From contig PMHJ01000037.1 in NCBI GenBank assembly GCA_003158175.1, forward strand, positions 62,713 through 126,712: a stretch of DNA of 64,000 nucleotides, given 5' to 3'. Numbering within the stretch: position 1 is the first letter of the stretch; every line of letters starts with the position of its first letter. The notes beneath the pieces were generated by a model, which saw only the letters and a program-made list of their open reading frames with translations, was not told where the DNA came from and did no database searches. Source of the DNA: Candidatus Cybelea septentrionalis. Its GTDB lineage: Bacteria; Vulcanimicrobiota; Vulcanimicrobiia; Vulcanimicrobiales; Vulcanimicrobiaceae. This document shows positions 44,889-53,256 of this stretch, piece after piece. The position numbers were made by a program, and so were the translations under genes.

Positions 44889-45068
44889 CGGCCGCTGCAG
44901 GAGCGGTCAGGGTCGCACGCACCCGTGCCGCGGGGACGCTCGCTTTTTCGCGTCCTGCGAAAAAGCTGCTCGCTTCGTCGTCGCTCCCGGCATCCTGCCT
45001 CCGCTCCTCCTTCAGACGCCCCGCCGCACGGGTGCGGGCGACCCTGACCGCTCCTGCAGCGGCCGCTA
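44886..45068. repeat. Large hairpin element, copy B (50-bp inverted repeat with 83-nt core)
   Basis: Bases 44886-44935 and 45019-45068 form a 50-bp inverted repeat with two mismatches. The 83-nt core (44936-45018) is the reverse complement of the copy A core at about 87% identity (11 differences) and holds the same inner hairpin, GCTTTTTCGC / GCGAAAAAGC (44942-44966). The arms have no resemblance to those of copy A. The left arm begins exactly at the sigB stop codon. The alaS extended -10 box begins 10 bases after the right arm. Confidence 0.92.
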
Positions 45069-45077
45069 CGTGGTCCC

Positions 45078-45086
45078 TGCTATAAT
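45078..45086 (+). promoter_or_regulatory. Extended -10 promoter of alaS
   Basis: The sequence TGCTATAAT has a consensus TATAAT (45081-45086) and the upstream TG of an extended -10. No good -35 is seen at the usual distance. Transcription would begin around 45092-45094, at or next to the alaS GTG codon (45093), so the mRNA would be leaderless. No Shine-Dalgarno is present, which agrees. Confidence 0.7.
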
Positions 45087-45092
45087 TCAACG

Positions 45093-47735
45093 GTGAAGAG
45101 CCAGGAGCTTAGGCAGGCGTGGATTGATTTCTGGGTTGGCAAGCAGCATAAGCGGCTTCCGCCGGCGAGTCTGGTCCCGCACGAGATGTCGACGACGCTC
45201 TTTACGATCGCCGGGATGGAGCAGTTCGTGCCCGTCTTTCTCGGCGAACAGCCCGCTCCCGCTCCGCGCGTCGTGACGGTGCAGCGCTGTCTTCGGGTTG
45301 CGGGTGCGAAGAGCGATATCGAGAGCGTCGGGAGGACGGGGCGGCACGGCACTTTTTTGGAGATGCTCGGCAACTTCAGCTTTGGCGACTATTACAAGCG
45401 CGAAGCGATCGGGTGGGCGTGGGAGTTCGTCACGCAGGTGCTTGCGCTCGATCCCGCGCGCTTGTACGTTACCGTGCACACGGATGACGATGAAGCGGCG
45501 CGAATTTGGAGCGGGGAAGTTGGCCTCGATCCGGCGCGCATCACGCGGTTTGATGAAGATAACTTCTGGACGATGGGTGCGACTGGTCCGTGCGGGCCGT
45601 GTACCGAGATCTTTTACGATACGGGCGTGGAGCACGCGAGCGGCGCCGACGACACGGGGCCAAATCGCGGGAACCGGTACGTCGAGATCTGGAACGTCGT
45701 CTTTCAACAGTACAATCGAACGTCCGACGGTAAGCTCGAAGATTTGCCGCGTAAGTCCATCGACACGGGCGCCGGTTTCGAACGGATGCTCGCCGTCTGC
45801 AACGGCTTTGCCTCGATGTATCAGACCGACCTCTTCACCGATTTGGTCGCGGCGCAGCCGCCGATAGGTCACACGACGCTCGAGCCGCGCGAGCAGCGGG
45901 CGCGCCAGAATATCATCGCGGATCATCTTCGCTCGGCGACGTTCTTGATCAATGACGGCGTCTATCCATCGAACACCGACCGAGGGTTCGTGCTGCGTTT
46001 TCTGATTCGCCGCGCGATTCGCAATGGAAGACTGCTCGGCTACCCCGACGGCTTCTTCTCCGAGCTCGTGCCCGCAGCGGTGCTGTCGCTGCGGCCCGGC
46101 TATCCGGAGCTTCGCGAAAGTGCCGCGCGGATAACGACGGCGCTGCGTCAAGAAGAGCAGACGTTCGACCGGACCCTGGAGCGGGGCATGACGATGCTGG
46201 AGCGCGTCATCGACGACGCAATTGAACGGCGTGGGCGAGTGATCGGTGGAGAGGAAGCGTTCTCGCTGCATGATACGTTCGGCTTCCCTCTCGAGCTAAC
46301 GCGCGAAATCGCGGGCGAGCGCGGCGCCGTCGTCGATACGGTCGCGTTCGACCGCCTGATGGAAGAGCAGCGCGAACGCGCGCGCCGCGACGCCGCCGCG
46401 AAGCGCGACGTGGCGGCGGTAACGGATCTGCCGGCGATCAGCAGCAGCTTTACCGGTTACGATGAGGGCCTCGAAGCCGACGGTGAGGTCGTGGCGGCGC
46501 TCAAAGAAGGAAAGTCAGTCGCTTCGCTATCGCAAGGAGACGAAGGTGTGCTGATTTTGGATCGCACGCCGTTCTATGCGGAGCGCGGTGGTCAGATCGG
46601 CGATCGCGGACGAATCCTACGCACTTCGACAGGCTCAGTGTCGACAGGCTCGGTGGAGGCGCTCTTCGAGGTGCGCGACACCCAGTATATGGGCGAAGCG
46701 ATCGCGCACTACGGCAGCGTCATCGAGGGAGAGTTTTCGGCCGGCGATCGGGTCCGCGCCGGCGTTCTTGAATCGTGGCGGCGCGAGATTCGGCGGCACC
46801 ACACGTCCGCGCACCTTTTGCAACGCGCGCTCAAAGATGTGCTCGGCGACGAGGTGAATCAAGCGGGTTCGTGGGTCGGCATCGACCGCATGCGCTTCGA
46901 CTTCCGCTGGCCGAAAGGCGCGCTGACGCTCGAACAACGGCGCGCCGTTGCCCATCGCGTCAACGAGATGATCCGCGACGACGCGCATCTGGTCACACGC
47001 GTGCTTCCACTCGAGGAAGCAAGAAAGACCGGAGCGATTTGGATGGCCGGGGAAAAGTACGGCGACATGATTCGCGTCGTTGAGGCGGGCCCTTCCGTTG
47101 AGTTCTGCGGCGGCACGCATTCGCACTCAACCGGTGAACTCGGGCTCTTCGTGATTTTGTCGGAATCGTCGATCGGCAGCGGCATTCGCAGAATCGAGTC
47201 GTGCGTTTCGGCGGCCGCCGAGGATCACGTCAACAAGCAGAGCGACCTCATCGGCACGCTTTCGGCCTCGATGTCGGCGGCGCCTGACGAGTTGCTCGAG
47301 CGGCTCGAGCGCATGCAGCGCGACCTCAAAGAGATGCAGACGGCGGTCGGTCAGCTGCGCGCTCGATTTGCGGCGGCCGACGCCGACGCATACGTCGCAA
47401 AGGCCGAGCAAAAAGGGGATCGCGCCTTCGTCGGCGCGGTGCTCCATGAAGCCAACGGCGAAGCTCTTCGCCATCTCAACACGGCAATCCGAAATCGCTT
47501 TCGCAGCGGTGTCGTGGCGCTGGCGGGTATCGACAACGGCACCGTCAGCCTTTTGGTCAGCGCGAGCGACGATCTGATCGGCGACGGCATTCACGCGGGC
47601 AAACTGATGAAGCTGGCGGCCCCGCTGGTCGCGGGTAAAGGCGGCGGTCAGGCGGCACTGGCACAGGGCGGCGGAAGCGACGGCGCCGGCGTCGAGGCGG
47701 CCCTCCAAGCGATTCGCGACGCCGTGCTGGCGTGA
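45093..47735 (+). CDS. alaS: Alanyl-tRNA synthetase
   Basis: Full-length AlaRS (880 aa). The class II core has TIAGMEQFVPVFLGE, RVAGAKSDIESVGRTGRHGTFLEMLGNFSFGDYYKREA (core GRTGRHGTFLEMLGNFSFGD) and GPCGPCTEIFYD. The editing domain has RRHHTSAHLLQRAL, and later FCGGTHSHSTGELG with zinc-site residues. The C-terminal C-Ala domain ends with GKGGGQAALAQGGG. GTG 45093 fits the family N-terminus (MKSQELRQAWIDFW). At residues 512-521 there is an in-frame STGSV-STGSV duplication encoded by a tandem 15-bp repeat. The stop overlaps the next gene (GTGA). Confidence 0.97.
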   Translation: MKSQELRQAWIDFWVGKQHKRLPPASLVPHEMSTTLFTIAGMEQFVPVFLGEQPAPAPRVVTVQRCLRVAGAKSDIESVGRTGRHGTFLEMLGNFSFGDYYKREAIGWAWEFVTQVLALDPARLYVTVHTDDDEAARIWSGEVGLDPARITRFDEDNFWTMGATGPCGPCTEIFYDTGVEHASGADDTGPNRGNRYVEIWNVVFQQYNRTSDGKLEDLPRKSIDTGAGFERMLAVCNGFASMYQTDLFTDLVAAQPPIGHTTLEPREQRARQNIIADHLRSATFLINDGVYPSNTDRGFVLRFLIRRAIRNGRLLGYPDGFFSELVPAAVLSLRPGYPELRESAARITTALRQEEQTFDRTLERGMTMLERVIDDAIERRGRVIGGEEAFSLHDTFGFPLELTREIAGERGAVVDTVAFDRLMEEQRERARRDAAAKRDVAAVTDLPAISSSFTGYDEGLEADGEVVAALKEGKSVASLSQGDEGVLILDRTPFYAERGGQIGDRGRILRTSTGSVSTGSVEALFEVRDTQYMGEAIAHYGSVIEGEFSAGDRVRAGVLESWRREIRRHHTSAHLLQRALKDVLGDEVNQAGSWVGIDRMRFDFRWPKGALTLEQRRAVAHRVNEMIRDDAHLVTRVLPLEEARKTGAIWMAGEKYGDMIRVVEAGPSVEFCGGTHSHSTGELGLFVILSESSIGSGIRRIESCVSAAAEDHVNKQSDLIGTLSASMSAAPDELLERLERMQRDLKEMQTAVGQLRARFAAADADAYVAKAEQKGDRAFVGAVLHEANGEALRHLNTAIRNRFRSGVVALAGIDNGTVSLLVSASDDLIGDGIHAGKLMKLAAPLVAGKGGGQAALAQGGGSDGAGVEAALQAIRDAVLA
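46626..46655 (+). repeat. In-frame tandem 15-bp repeat inside alaS
   Basis: TCGACAGGCTCAGTG (46626-46640) is followed by TCGACAGGCTCGGTG (46641-46655), 14 of 15 identical, encoding STGSV twice. The unit with preceding TT resembles the short TTCGACAGGCTCAG repeat that recurs in many bacterial genomes. Nothing similar is expected at this position of AlaRS. Confidence 0.75.
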
Positions 47736-48424
47736 ACCACTTGCGTGCGGTCTCGATGCTTGCATTGGTGGCGTCGGTGGGCGCGAGCGCAGGCCACCTT
47801 GACTCGCAATACGTTTTGCAGCGGTACGCTTTGGCACTCGTTGCGGCCTCCGCTCCGAAAGTCGTCGTCTTCTCGTACACCGTCTCGCAAGTCGGACCTA
47901 GCAACATCGAGCAACACCATCGAATTTACCGCAGCGGACTCGACGTGCGGGACGATACCCTTTCAGTCGATGGAATAACGTTGCTTCGTAAGGTGGTGCG
48001 CATCTCGCGGCATGTGGATCGTTATGCGATCGCGCGCTTTGCGCCGAGCACGGCGTCGTACGAGCTGCTCTTTCTCGGAACCGTCAAAGAGGGCCGGCAT
48101 TTTGACTACGTCTACGAAGCGACGCCGTTGAATCGTTCTTCCGGCGCACGGATCGACCGGTTGACGATCGATGGCTCGAACTTCCTTCCGCGCGTCGTCC
48201 ACTTCCAGAGCGGCAACGCCGGCGTCGAAGGCGGTGGCGAGGTCGAGTTCGGGCCTTCCGGCAAGTATTGGATGCCGGTCGTCGCCGATGCCAGCGCGCA
48301 AGTCGGCGGCAAACCGGCACGCGAGCGGATTACCTGGAGCGATTATCGTTTCCCGCAGAGTTTACCACCCTCAACATTCCAGGCGCCTCAACCGCTCCCA
48401 CAGGCGACGCTTCCGACCATTTGA
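47732..48424 (+). CDS. Hypothetical exported protein
   Basis: A 230-aa protein I do not recognise. The first 20 residues form a probable signal peptide (LRAVSMLALVASVGASAG). The mature part has alternating beta strands (VVVFSYTVSQVG, YELLFLGTVKEGRHFDYVYEATPL, RIDRLTIDGSNFLPRVVHFQSG), somewhat like LolA/LolB-type or outer membrane lipoprotein-sorting folds, though no family motif is clear. The end is Pro/Gln-rich. Start GTG 47732 overlaps the alaS stop, and the membrane protein downstream starts in its stop (TTGA), so the two were probably kept together. Confidence 0.55.
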   Translation: MNHLRAVSMLALVASVGASAGHLDSQYVLQRYALALVAASAPKVVVFSYTVSQVGPSNIEQHHRIYRSGLDVRDDTLSVDGITLLRKVVRISRHVDRYAIARFAPSTASYELLFLGTVKEGRHFDYVYEATPLNRSSGARIDRLTIDGSNFLPRVVHFQSGNAGVEGGGEVEFGPSGKYWMPVVADASAQVGGKPARERITWSDYRFPQSLPPSTFQAPQPLPQATLPTI

Positions 48425-49572
48425 CCGCACGAATTCGGCCGGCGTACGTTGCTGCCTTCGTCGCCTTCGTGGTGACGGCGGTCGCATCGCAGCTTCACGC
48501 GACGCCGTATAACAACTTCGTGCTGCTGGCGCAGGCCTTTTTAGCGGGTCACACGTGGATCGATTGGCCGGGCTCCTACATCGATGCGCTGCCGTACAAC
48601 GGCCATTACTTCGTGATCGAAGGCCCGCTGCCGGCGTTGCTGCTGATGCCGCTCGTCGCGCTCTTCGGAGCGCGAACGAACCAGACCGGCTTGGCGGTTG
48701 TGCTCGCCGCCGTCGCGATCGGCGCGGCGTGGGAGCTCGGCGAGCGTTTTGGAGTACGCCGCACGAGCATCGCGTGGATCTGTGCCTTCCTCTTGGCGGG
48801 AACCGATCTCTTGTGGTGCGCGATGCTCGGCGACGTGTGGTTTACGGCGCACGTTTCCGCGGTCTGCTTTACCTTGCTGGCTTTGGTCGAGCTTGCCGGC
48901 AAGCGGCGCGGCTGGCTCGTCGCGATCTTTGCCGCTTGCGCCTTCGAGTCACGCTTTTCGATGATCGTCGCGTTACCCGTTTACGCGTTTCTGCTGGCGA
49001 CCGGGTCGCCGCGTGCCGTGCAAGTGCGACGGCTCGGCTCGTTCTGTGCAATGCTCGTTCCGGTCGGCATCCTCTGGGTTCTTTACAACGAGGCGCGCTG
49101 GGGAACGCTGAGCGACATCGGTTACAGCGCCTGGTACCATCTGGACCAAGTCGGAATGCCGACCGGCTCGCCGTTTCGCTTAGAGTATCTGCCCAATCAG
49201 TTGTCGTCGTTTTTCGCGCAGCTGCCGACGCTCTTGCCGAGTTTCCCGTGGCTCCGTCCGGAGTTTTCGGGCGTCGCCCTAACGTGGACGTCCCCCGCGT
49301 TACTGCTCGCGTTCTTCGCTCGATCACCCGTTCGTAGGGTGCTCGCACTCTGGATCGCGGCCATCTTGGTCGCGATCCCGAACTTCCTCTATTACGTGAA
49401 CGGTTTCGCGCAGTTCGGGATGCGGCATGCACTCGACTTCGAACCATTTCTCGTCGCGCTCATGATGCTCGCCGTACGCGAGCGCGTGCCGGCATGGGGG
49501 AAAGCCCTCATCGCCTATTCGGTCGTTGTCGGAGTTTGGGGATGCTGGTATTGGCTGCAGTTCGTCCGGTGA
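48421..49572 (+). CDS. Polytopic membrane protein, possible GT-C glycosyltransferase
   Basis: A 383-aa protein with about ten hydrophobic helices. An extracytoplasmic loop near 25-60 has YNNFVLLAQAFLAGHTWIDWPG and IDALPYNGHYFVIEGPLPALLL (noted here by HTWIDWPG and GHYFVIEGPLPALL), with acidic and aromatic residues like the first loop of lipid-linked-sugar GT-C enzymes (dolichyl-phosphate mannosyltransferase type). Classification is tentative. TTG 48421 overlaps the upstream stop. The gene is convergent with the YyaL-like gene with only 6 nt between. Confidence 0.55.
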   Translation: MTARIRPAYVAAFVAFVVTAVASQLHATPYNNFVLLAQAFLAGHTWIDWPGSYIDALPYNGHYFVIEGPLPALLLMPLVALFGARTNQTGLAVVLAAVAIGAAWELGERFGVRRTSIAWICAFLLAGTDLLWCAMLGDVWFTAHVSAVCFTLLALVELAGKRRGWLVAIFAACAFESRFSMIVALPVYAFLLATGSPRAVQVRRLGSFCAMLVPVGILWVLYNEARWGTLSDIGYSAWYHLDQVGMPTGSPFRLEYLPNQLSSFFAQLPTLLPSFPWLRPEFSGVALTWTSPALLLAFFARSPVRRVLALWIAAILVAIPNFLYYVNGFAQFGMRHALDFEPFLVALMMLAVRERVPAWGKALIAYSVVVGVWGCWYWLQFVR

Positions 49573-49578
49573 CTCCGA

Positions 49579-51330
49579 TCAGACCGGTATCGCGTCAAAC
49601 GCGCCGCGCAGATCTCCGGGCCGCACGACCGGGGCTCCGCAGGTCTGCCCCACGCATAGGTATGCGGCGGGACGGGGTTCGGCGGGCAACGACGCTTCGG
49701 CGGCCGCCTTACTCGTTAGCGTCCGGACCGAAACGAACGGTGACGGAAGCCGTAGGGCAGCTTCGCGAAACTCGTCGGTCTGCTTCGCGTCACCGACGAT
49801 GCGAAGCACGACCTCGGGCGAGAGACACCGGCGCAGCGCGCGCGCATAGGGCGCCGCAAACGAGCCGGCGTTCGCAGCGGTAGCCGCGTAGAGCGCGAGC
49901 GTTTGCTTCACGCGATCGCGGTGCGCAGACTGCCCGTTAAGTGCATCCAAACGCAAGAGCGCGTCCGCGAGCAGGCCGTTCTCCACGATCGGACAATCGG
50001 GAATTGCGAGATTGCCGAAGGATTCGCGGCCCGCAAGGCGGTCGTAAAATCCGCCTTCCGGCGCTTGGAAAGCCTCGATCGTCGTTTGCGCAAGCGCTCG
50101 CGCGCGCTCCAAGAAACGCTCCTCTCCGCTTACTTCGTGCGCATCGAGCAGGGCGCGAAGGTAGGCAGCGTGATCGACGAGCAAACCGCGCACCTCGGGC
50201 GCGCCGCCCGGTACGAGCACATGATAGAGTAAGCCGTCCGAATCGACGAGGCGCGACGCCACGTTATCGAGCGTTGTGATCGCTTGCGCGAGCAGCACAT
50301 CGTCATCGAGCGCTCGCGCAACGTGAAAGAATGCGCCAGCGAGCGCGCACGTCCAGTTGGTGTACGAGCTGCGATCGACGAACGGTGCGACGAGCCGGCG
50401 GCGCTCGTCGAGCGGCAGCGCGAAGTACGCTTCGTCGGCATCTTGACTGCCGCCGAAGAACCCTGTCTGCGGGTCGAGCAGGACGTTGCGAACGTAGTTT
50501 GTCGCCGACACCAGCGTCGCGTGAAAATCGTCGGTGGGAGCGAAAATCGCGAGCGTCGCGAGAACGCGGAGCAGCCCTGCGTGATCCTCGGCCATCTTCT
50601 CAAAATGCGGGACGCTCCAGTCGCGCGTCGTCGAGTATCGGAAGAAACCGCCCTCGACGTGATCGTACATTCCACCCCGTGCCATGCCGCCCATCGTCTT
50701 CGAAACCATCGTGTAATAGCGCTGATTGCCCGAAACGCGCCACTCGGATAGCAAAAACTCGAGTACCTCCGGCTGCGGAAACTTCGGCTCGTCGCCGAAA
50801 CCGCCGAACTCTTCGTCAAAGTTACGTTCGAGATTTTCGAGCAGGCGTGTAATCGGTGCGTCGCCTATCTCGCCGGGAACAACGGGTTCGCGCAGCGCGT
50901 CATGCGATCGCGACATCGCTGGAAGCTCGGCGATTTCGTTCTTTTGCTCGTCGTAAAAGCGCGCGATCTGCTCGAGCGCACGCTGCATCTGCGTTGGCGG
51001 CAAGTAGGTCGCGCCGGTCAGCGTTCGTCCGTCGGGCGTCAGAAATGCCGTTGTGGGCCAGCCGCCCATGTTATAGCGCGCGTTGATGTCGGGGCGTCTG
51101 TCATTGTCGACGCGTACGGGAACGAAGCGGCGGTTGATCGTTTCAATGACGCCGGGGTCGGAGTAGGTCGTCTCGTCCATCACGTGACACCAATGACACC
51201 AGACGGCGGAGATCGAGAGCAGGATCGGCCGGTCCTGCGCCTCCGCGCGAGCAAATGTCTGGGCTTCCCAGGGCATCCAAGCGATTTCGTGGGCTCGGTT
51301 GGGTCTGGGCGAGAAACGAAAGTCACTCAT
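49579..51330 (-). CDS. YyaL-like thioredoxin-domain protein (DUF255)
   Basis: A 583-aa protein. The N-terminal DUF255 thioredoxin-like domain has RPNRAHEIAWMPW, ILLSISAVWCHWCHVMDETTYSD (active WCHWC), and FVPVRVDNDRRPDINARYNMGGWPTTAFLTPDGR (core GGWPTTAFLTPDG). The remainder (about 170-580) is an alpha/alpha toroid of the six-hairpin glycosidase/epimerase type with DHVEGGFFRYSTTRDWSVPHFEKM (core FFRYSTTRDWSVPHFEKM). The family (COG1331, spermatogenesis-associated protein 20 relatives) has no settled function. Start ATG 51330 overlaps the end of the small membrane gene. It appears intact at normal length, perhaps slightly short at the end. Confidence 0.85.
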   Translation of the reverse strand: MSDFRFSPRPNRAHEIAWMPWEAQTFARAEAQDRPILLSISAVWCHWCHVMDETTYSDPGVIETINRRFVPVRVDNDRRPDINARYNMGGWPTTAFLTPDGRTLTGATYLPPTQMQRALEQIARFYDEQKNEIAELPAMSRSHDALREPVVPGEIGDAPITRLLENLERNFDEEFGGFGDEPKFPQPEVLEFLLSEWRVSGNQRYYTMVSKTMGGMARGGMYDHVEGGFFRYSTTRDWSVPHFEKMAEDHAGLLRVLATLAIFAPTDDFHATLVSATNYVRNVLLDPQTGFFGGSQDADEAYFALPLDERRRLVAPFVDRSSYTNWTCALAGAFFHVARALDDDVLLAQAITTLDNVASRLVDSDGLLYHVLVPGGAPEVRGLLVDHAAYLRALLDAHEVSGEERFLERARALAQTTIEAFQAPEGGFYDRLAGRESFGNLAIPDCPIVENGLLADALLRLDALNGQSAHRDRVKQTLALYAATAANAGSFAAPYARALRRCLSPEVVLRIVGDAKQTDEFREAALRLPSPFVSVRTLTSKAAAEASLPAEPRPAAYLCVGQTCGAPVVRPGDLRGAFDAIPV

Positions 51331-51607
51331 CGATGTCGGACGCTCCGCGCAGGAACGAGCTAAGGTAGAACACGGAGATGACCGCATACAGCGCAAGTGC
51401 GGCGATGCCTGCCGACACCAGTCCCAGCCAGAGGGCTACGCAGAAAAACGCCGCGAACGTTAGACCGATCGCGCCGTAGGCGACGTGCGTCGTACGGTTC
51501 ATGCCGTAGACTTCCCGTTCGTAATACCCGCCTCGCGAGCGGCTGCGCCGCCACGCGATTGCAGCGATACCCAGCGAAAGCACCAGTCCGGCGGCACTGT
51601 AGAACAT
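51323..51607 (-). CDS. Small membrane protein, unknown function
   Basis: A 94-aa protein with three hydrophobic segments (about 3-19, 43-62, 64-85) separated by a basic loop ([22 protein letters not shown]). It matches no family I know. It overlaps the YyaL-like start by 8 nt, which supports translation as a unit. ATG 51607 is 44 bases from the ligD start on the other strand; a TAGAAA sequence just upstream could be a -10 box for a very short leader. Confidence 0.5.
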   Translation of the reverse strand: MFYSAAGLVLSLGIAAIAWRRSRSRGGYYEREVYGMNRTTHVAYGAIGLTFAAFFCVALWLGLVSAGIAALALYAVISVFYLSSFLRGASDIDE

Positions 51608-51651
51608 TCGTTTCTAAGAGTAACGTATGGGTACGTCGAACGCCAACGACG

Positions 51652-53256
51652 ATGGCAAAAAAGAGCGACGCCGTCCGGCCCGGTTCGCTGACGACCTACC
51701 GCAAGAAGCGCGATTTCAAGGCGACCCCGGAGCCGAGCGGTCGCAAGGAAAAGGCCGCCAAAACGATGCGCTTCGTCGTGCAGATGCATCGGGCAACGCG
51801 ACTGCACTACGATTTTCGCCTGGAGGCCGGCGGCGTGCTTGCATCGTGGGCCGTCCCCAAGGGGCCGACCCTGGCCCCGGGTGATCGGCGGCTCGCGATG
51901 CACGTCGAGGATCACCCGCTGGATTACCGCGACTTCGAGGGGAACATTCCCGCGGGCCAGTACGGCGCGGGCAGCGTGATCGTTTGGGATCGCGGTACCT
52001 ACACACTCGCCGAAGGGACGGATCCGGCCGCGGAAATCGGCGCGGGAAAGATCAAGTTCGTCCTGCACGGCAAGAAGCTCAACGGTGAGTTCACGCTCGT
52101 CAAAATTAAGGCGCGTGAAGACGAGCACGGCGATCCTTGGCTATTGATCAAGGATCGCGACGAACACGCCGACTCCGATTACGATCCCGCCGAGCACCCC
52201 GAGTCGGCCAAGAGTGGCAAGACGCTCGCCGATATCGCTGCCGATCCGCGCGCGCGTACTTGGCAATCGAAACCGTCGGCGCGCCAGGCCGCGGCGCCGC
52301 GACGGAGTAGCGCCGTCAAGCGCGACCCTCTGCCGCATCCCAAATCGTTGATGCTGGCAACGCTCGTCGCCGAGCCGTTCGACGATCCTGCGTGGCTTTT
52401 TGAAATTAAGTGGGACGGTTATCGCGCGCTCTGCACGGTTGAGGACGGCAAGGTCTCGCTGACGTCGCGCAATGGCCTCGATATGCTCAAGCGCTTTCCG
52501 GGCCTCACGGAACTCTCGGGCGCGTTTGCAAGCCTGCCGGTAATGGTGGACGGCGAGATCGTCAGCTTGGATTCGCAGGGCCGTTCGGAGTTTCAGCGCC
52601 TGCAAGAGTCGCAGAAAAAGCCGGCCGGCCTTACCTTTGCAGCTTTCGATTTACTCTATGCCGACGGCGAGGATCTGCGGTCGAAACCGCTCGACGAGCG
52701 CAAGAAACTCCTGGAACGTTTGATTCGAGATAACCAGCTCGTCCTCTACTCCAAGCACGTTGTCGGCCGCGGCAAGGAGCTCTTCGAAGTCGCGCGCCGG
52801 CGTAAGCTCGAAGGTATCATTGGAAAGCGAGGCGACTCGACGTATCAAGAGCGGCGCAGCCGCGACTGGGTCAAGATCAAGACGAGTTACGAGCAAGAGT
52901 TCGTCGTCGGCGGCTGGACCGAACCCAAGGGTAGCCGCAAGGGCTTCGGAGCCTTGCTGCTCGGCGTTTACGAAAAGAAGAAACTGCGGTACGTCGGCTC
53001 TGTCGGAACGGGCTTTACCGTCGCAAAACTTGCCGAGCTCTACGAACGGCTGCAAAAAATCGAGCGCAAGAGTTCGCCGTTCGTCAACGACGTCGACGCA
53101 AACGCTCCGACCCATTGGTGCTCGCCGCAACTCGTCGCCGAGGTGCGTTTTGCCGAATGGACGCGCGATGGTTATCTGCGCCAACCCGCGTACGTCGGTC
53201 TCCGCCTGGACAAGCCTGCCGCCGATGTCGTGGCGGAAATCCCGGTGGACGCGTGA
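51652..53256 (+). CDS. ligD: LigD-type protein: 3'-phosphoesterase plus ATP-dependent DNA ligase
   Basis: A 534-aa NHEJ protein. The N-terminal phosphoesterase domain (about 10-160) has FVVQMHRATRLHYDFRLEAGG (core HRATRLHYDFRLE), WAVPKGPTLAPGDRRLAMHVEDHPLDY (core MHVEDHPLDY) and EGNIPAGQYGAGSVIVWDRG. After a basic linker the ligase domain has FEIKWDGYRAL with the adenylated Lys253, VDGEIVSLD, FAAFDLLYADGEDLR, EGIIGKRGDS and WVKIKT, then an OB fold. The polymerase domain usual in LigD is a separate downstream gene overlapped by GTGA. ATG 51652 is chosen because the basic N-terminus and family start lie there. Confidence 0.93.
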   Translation: MAKKSDAVRPGSLTTYRKKRDFKATPEPSGRKEKAAKTMRFVVQMHRATRLHYDFRLEAGGVLASWAVPKGPTLAPGDRRLAMHVEDHPLDYRDFEGNIPAGQYGAGSVIVWDRGTYTLAEGTDPAAEIGAGKIKFVLHGKKLNGEFTLVKIKAREDEHGDPWLLIKDRDEHADSDYDPAEHPESAKSGKTLADIAADPRARTWQSKPSARQAAAPRRSSAVKRDPLPHPKSLMLATLVAEPFDDPAWLFEIKWDGYRALCTVEDGKVSLTSRNGLDMLKRFPGLTELSGAFASLPVMVDGEIVSLDSQGRSEFQRLQESQKKPAGLTFAAFDLLYADGEDLRSKPLDERKKLLERLIRDNQLVLYSKHVVGRGKELFEVARRRKLEGIIGKRGDSTYQERRSRDWVKIKTSYEQEFVVGGWTEPKGSRKGFGALLLGVYEKKKLRYVGSVGTGFTVAKLAELYERLQKIERKSSPFVNDVDANAPTHWCSPQLVAEVRFAEWTRDGYLRQPAYVGLRLDKPAADVVAEIPVDA

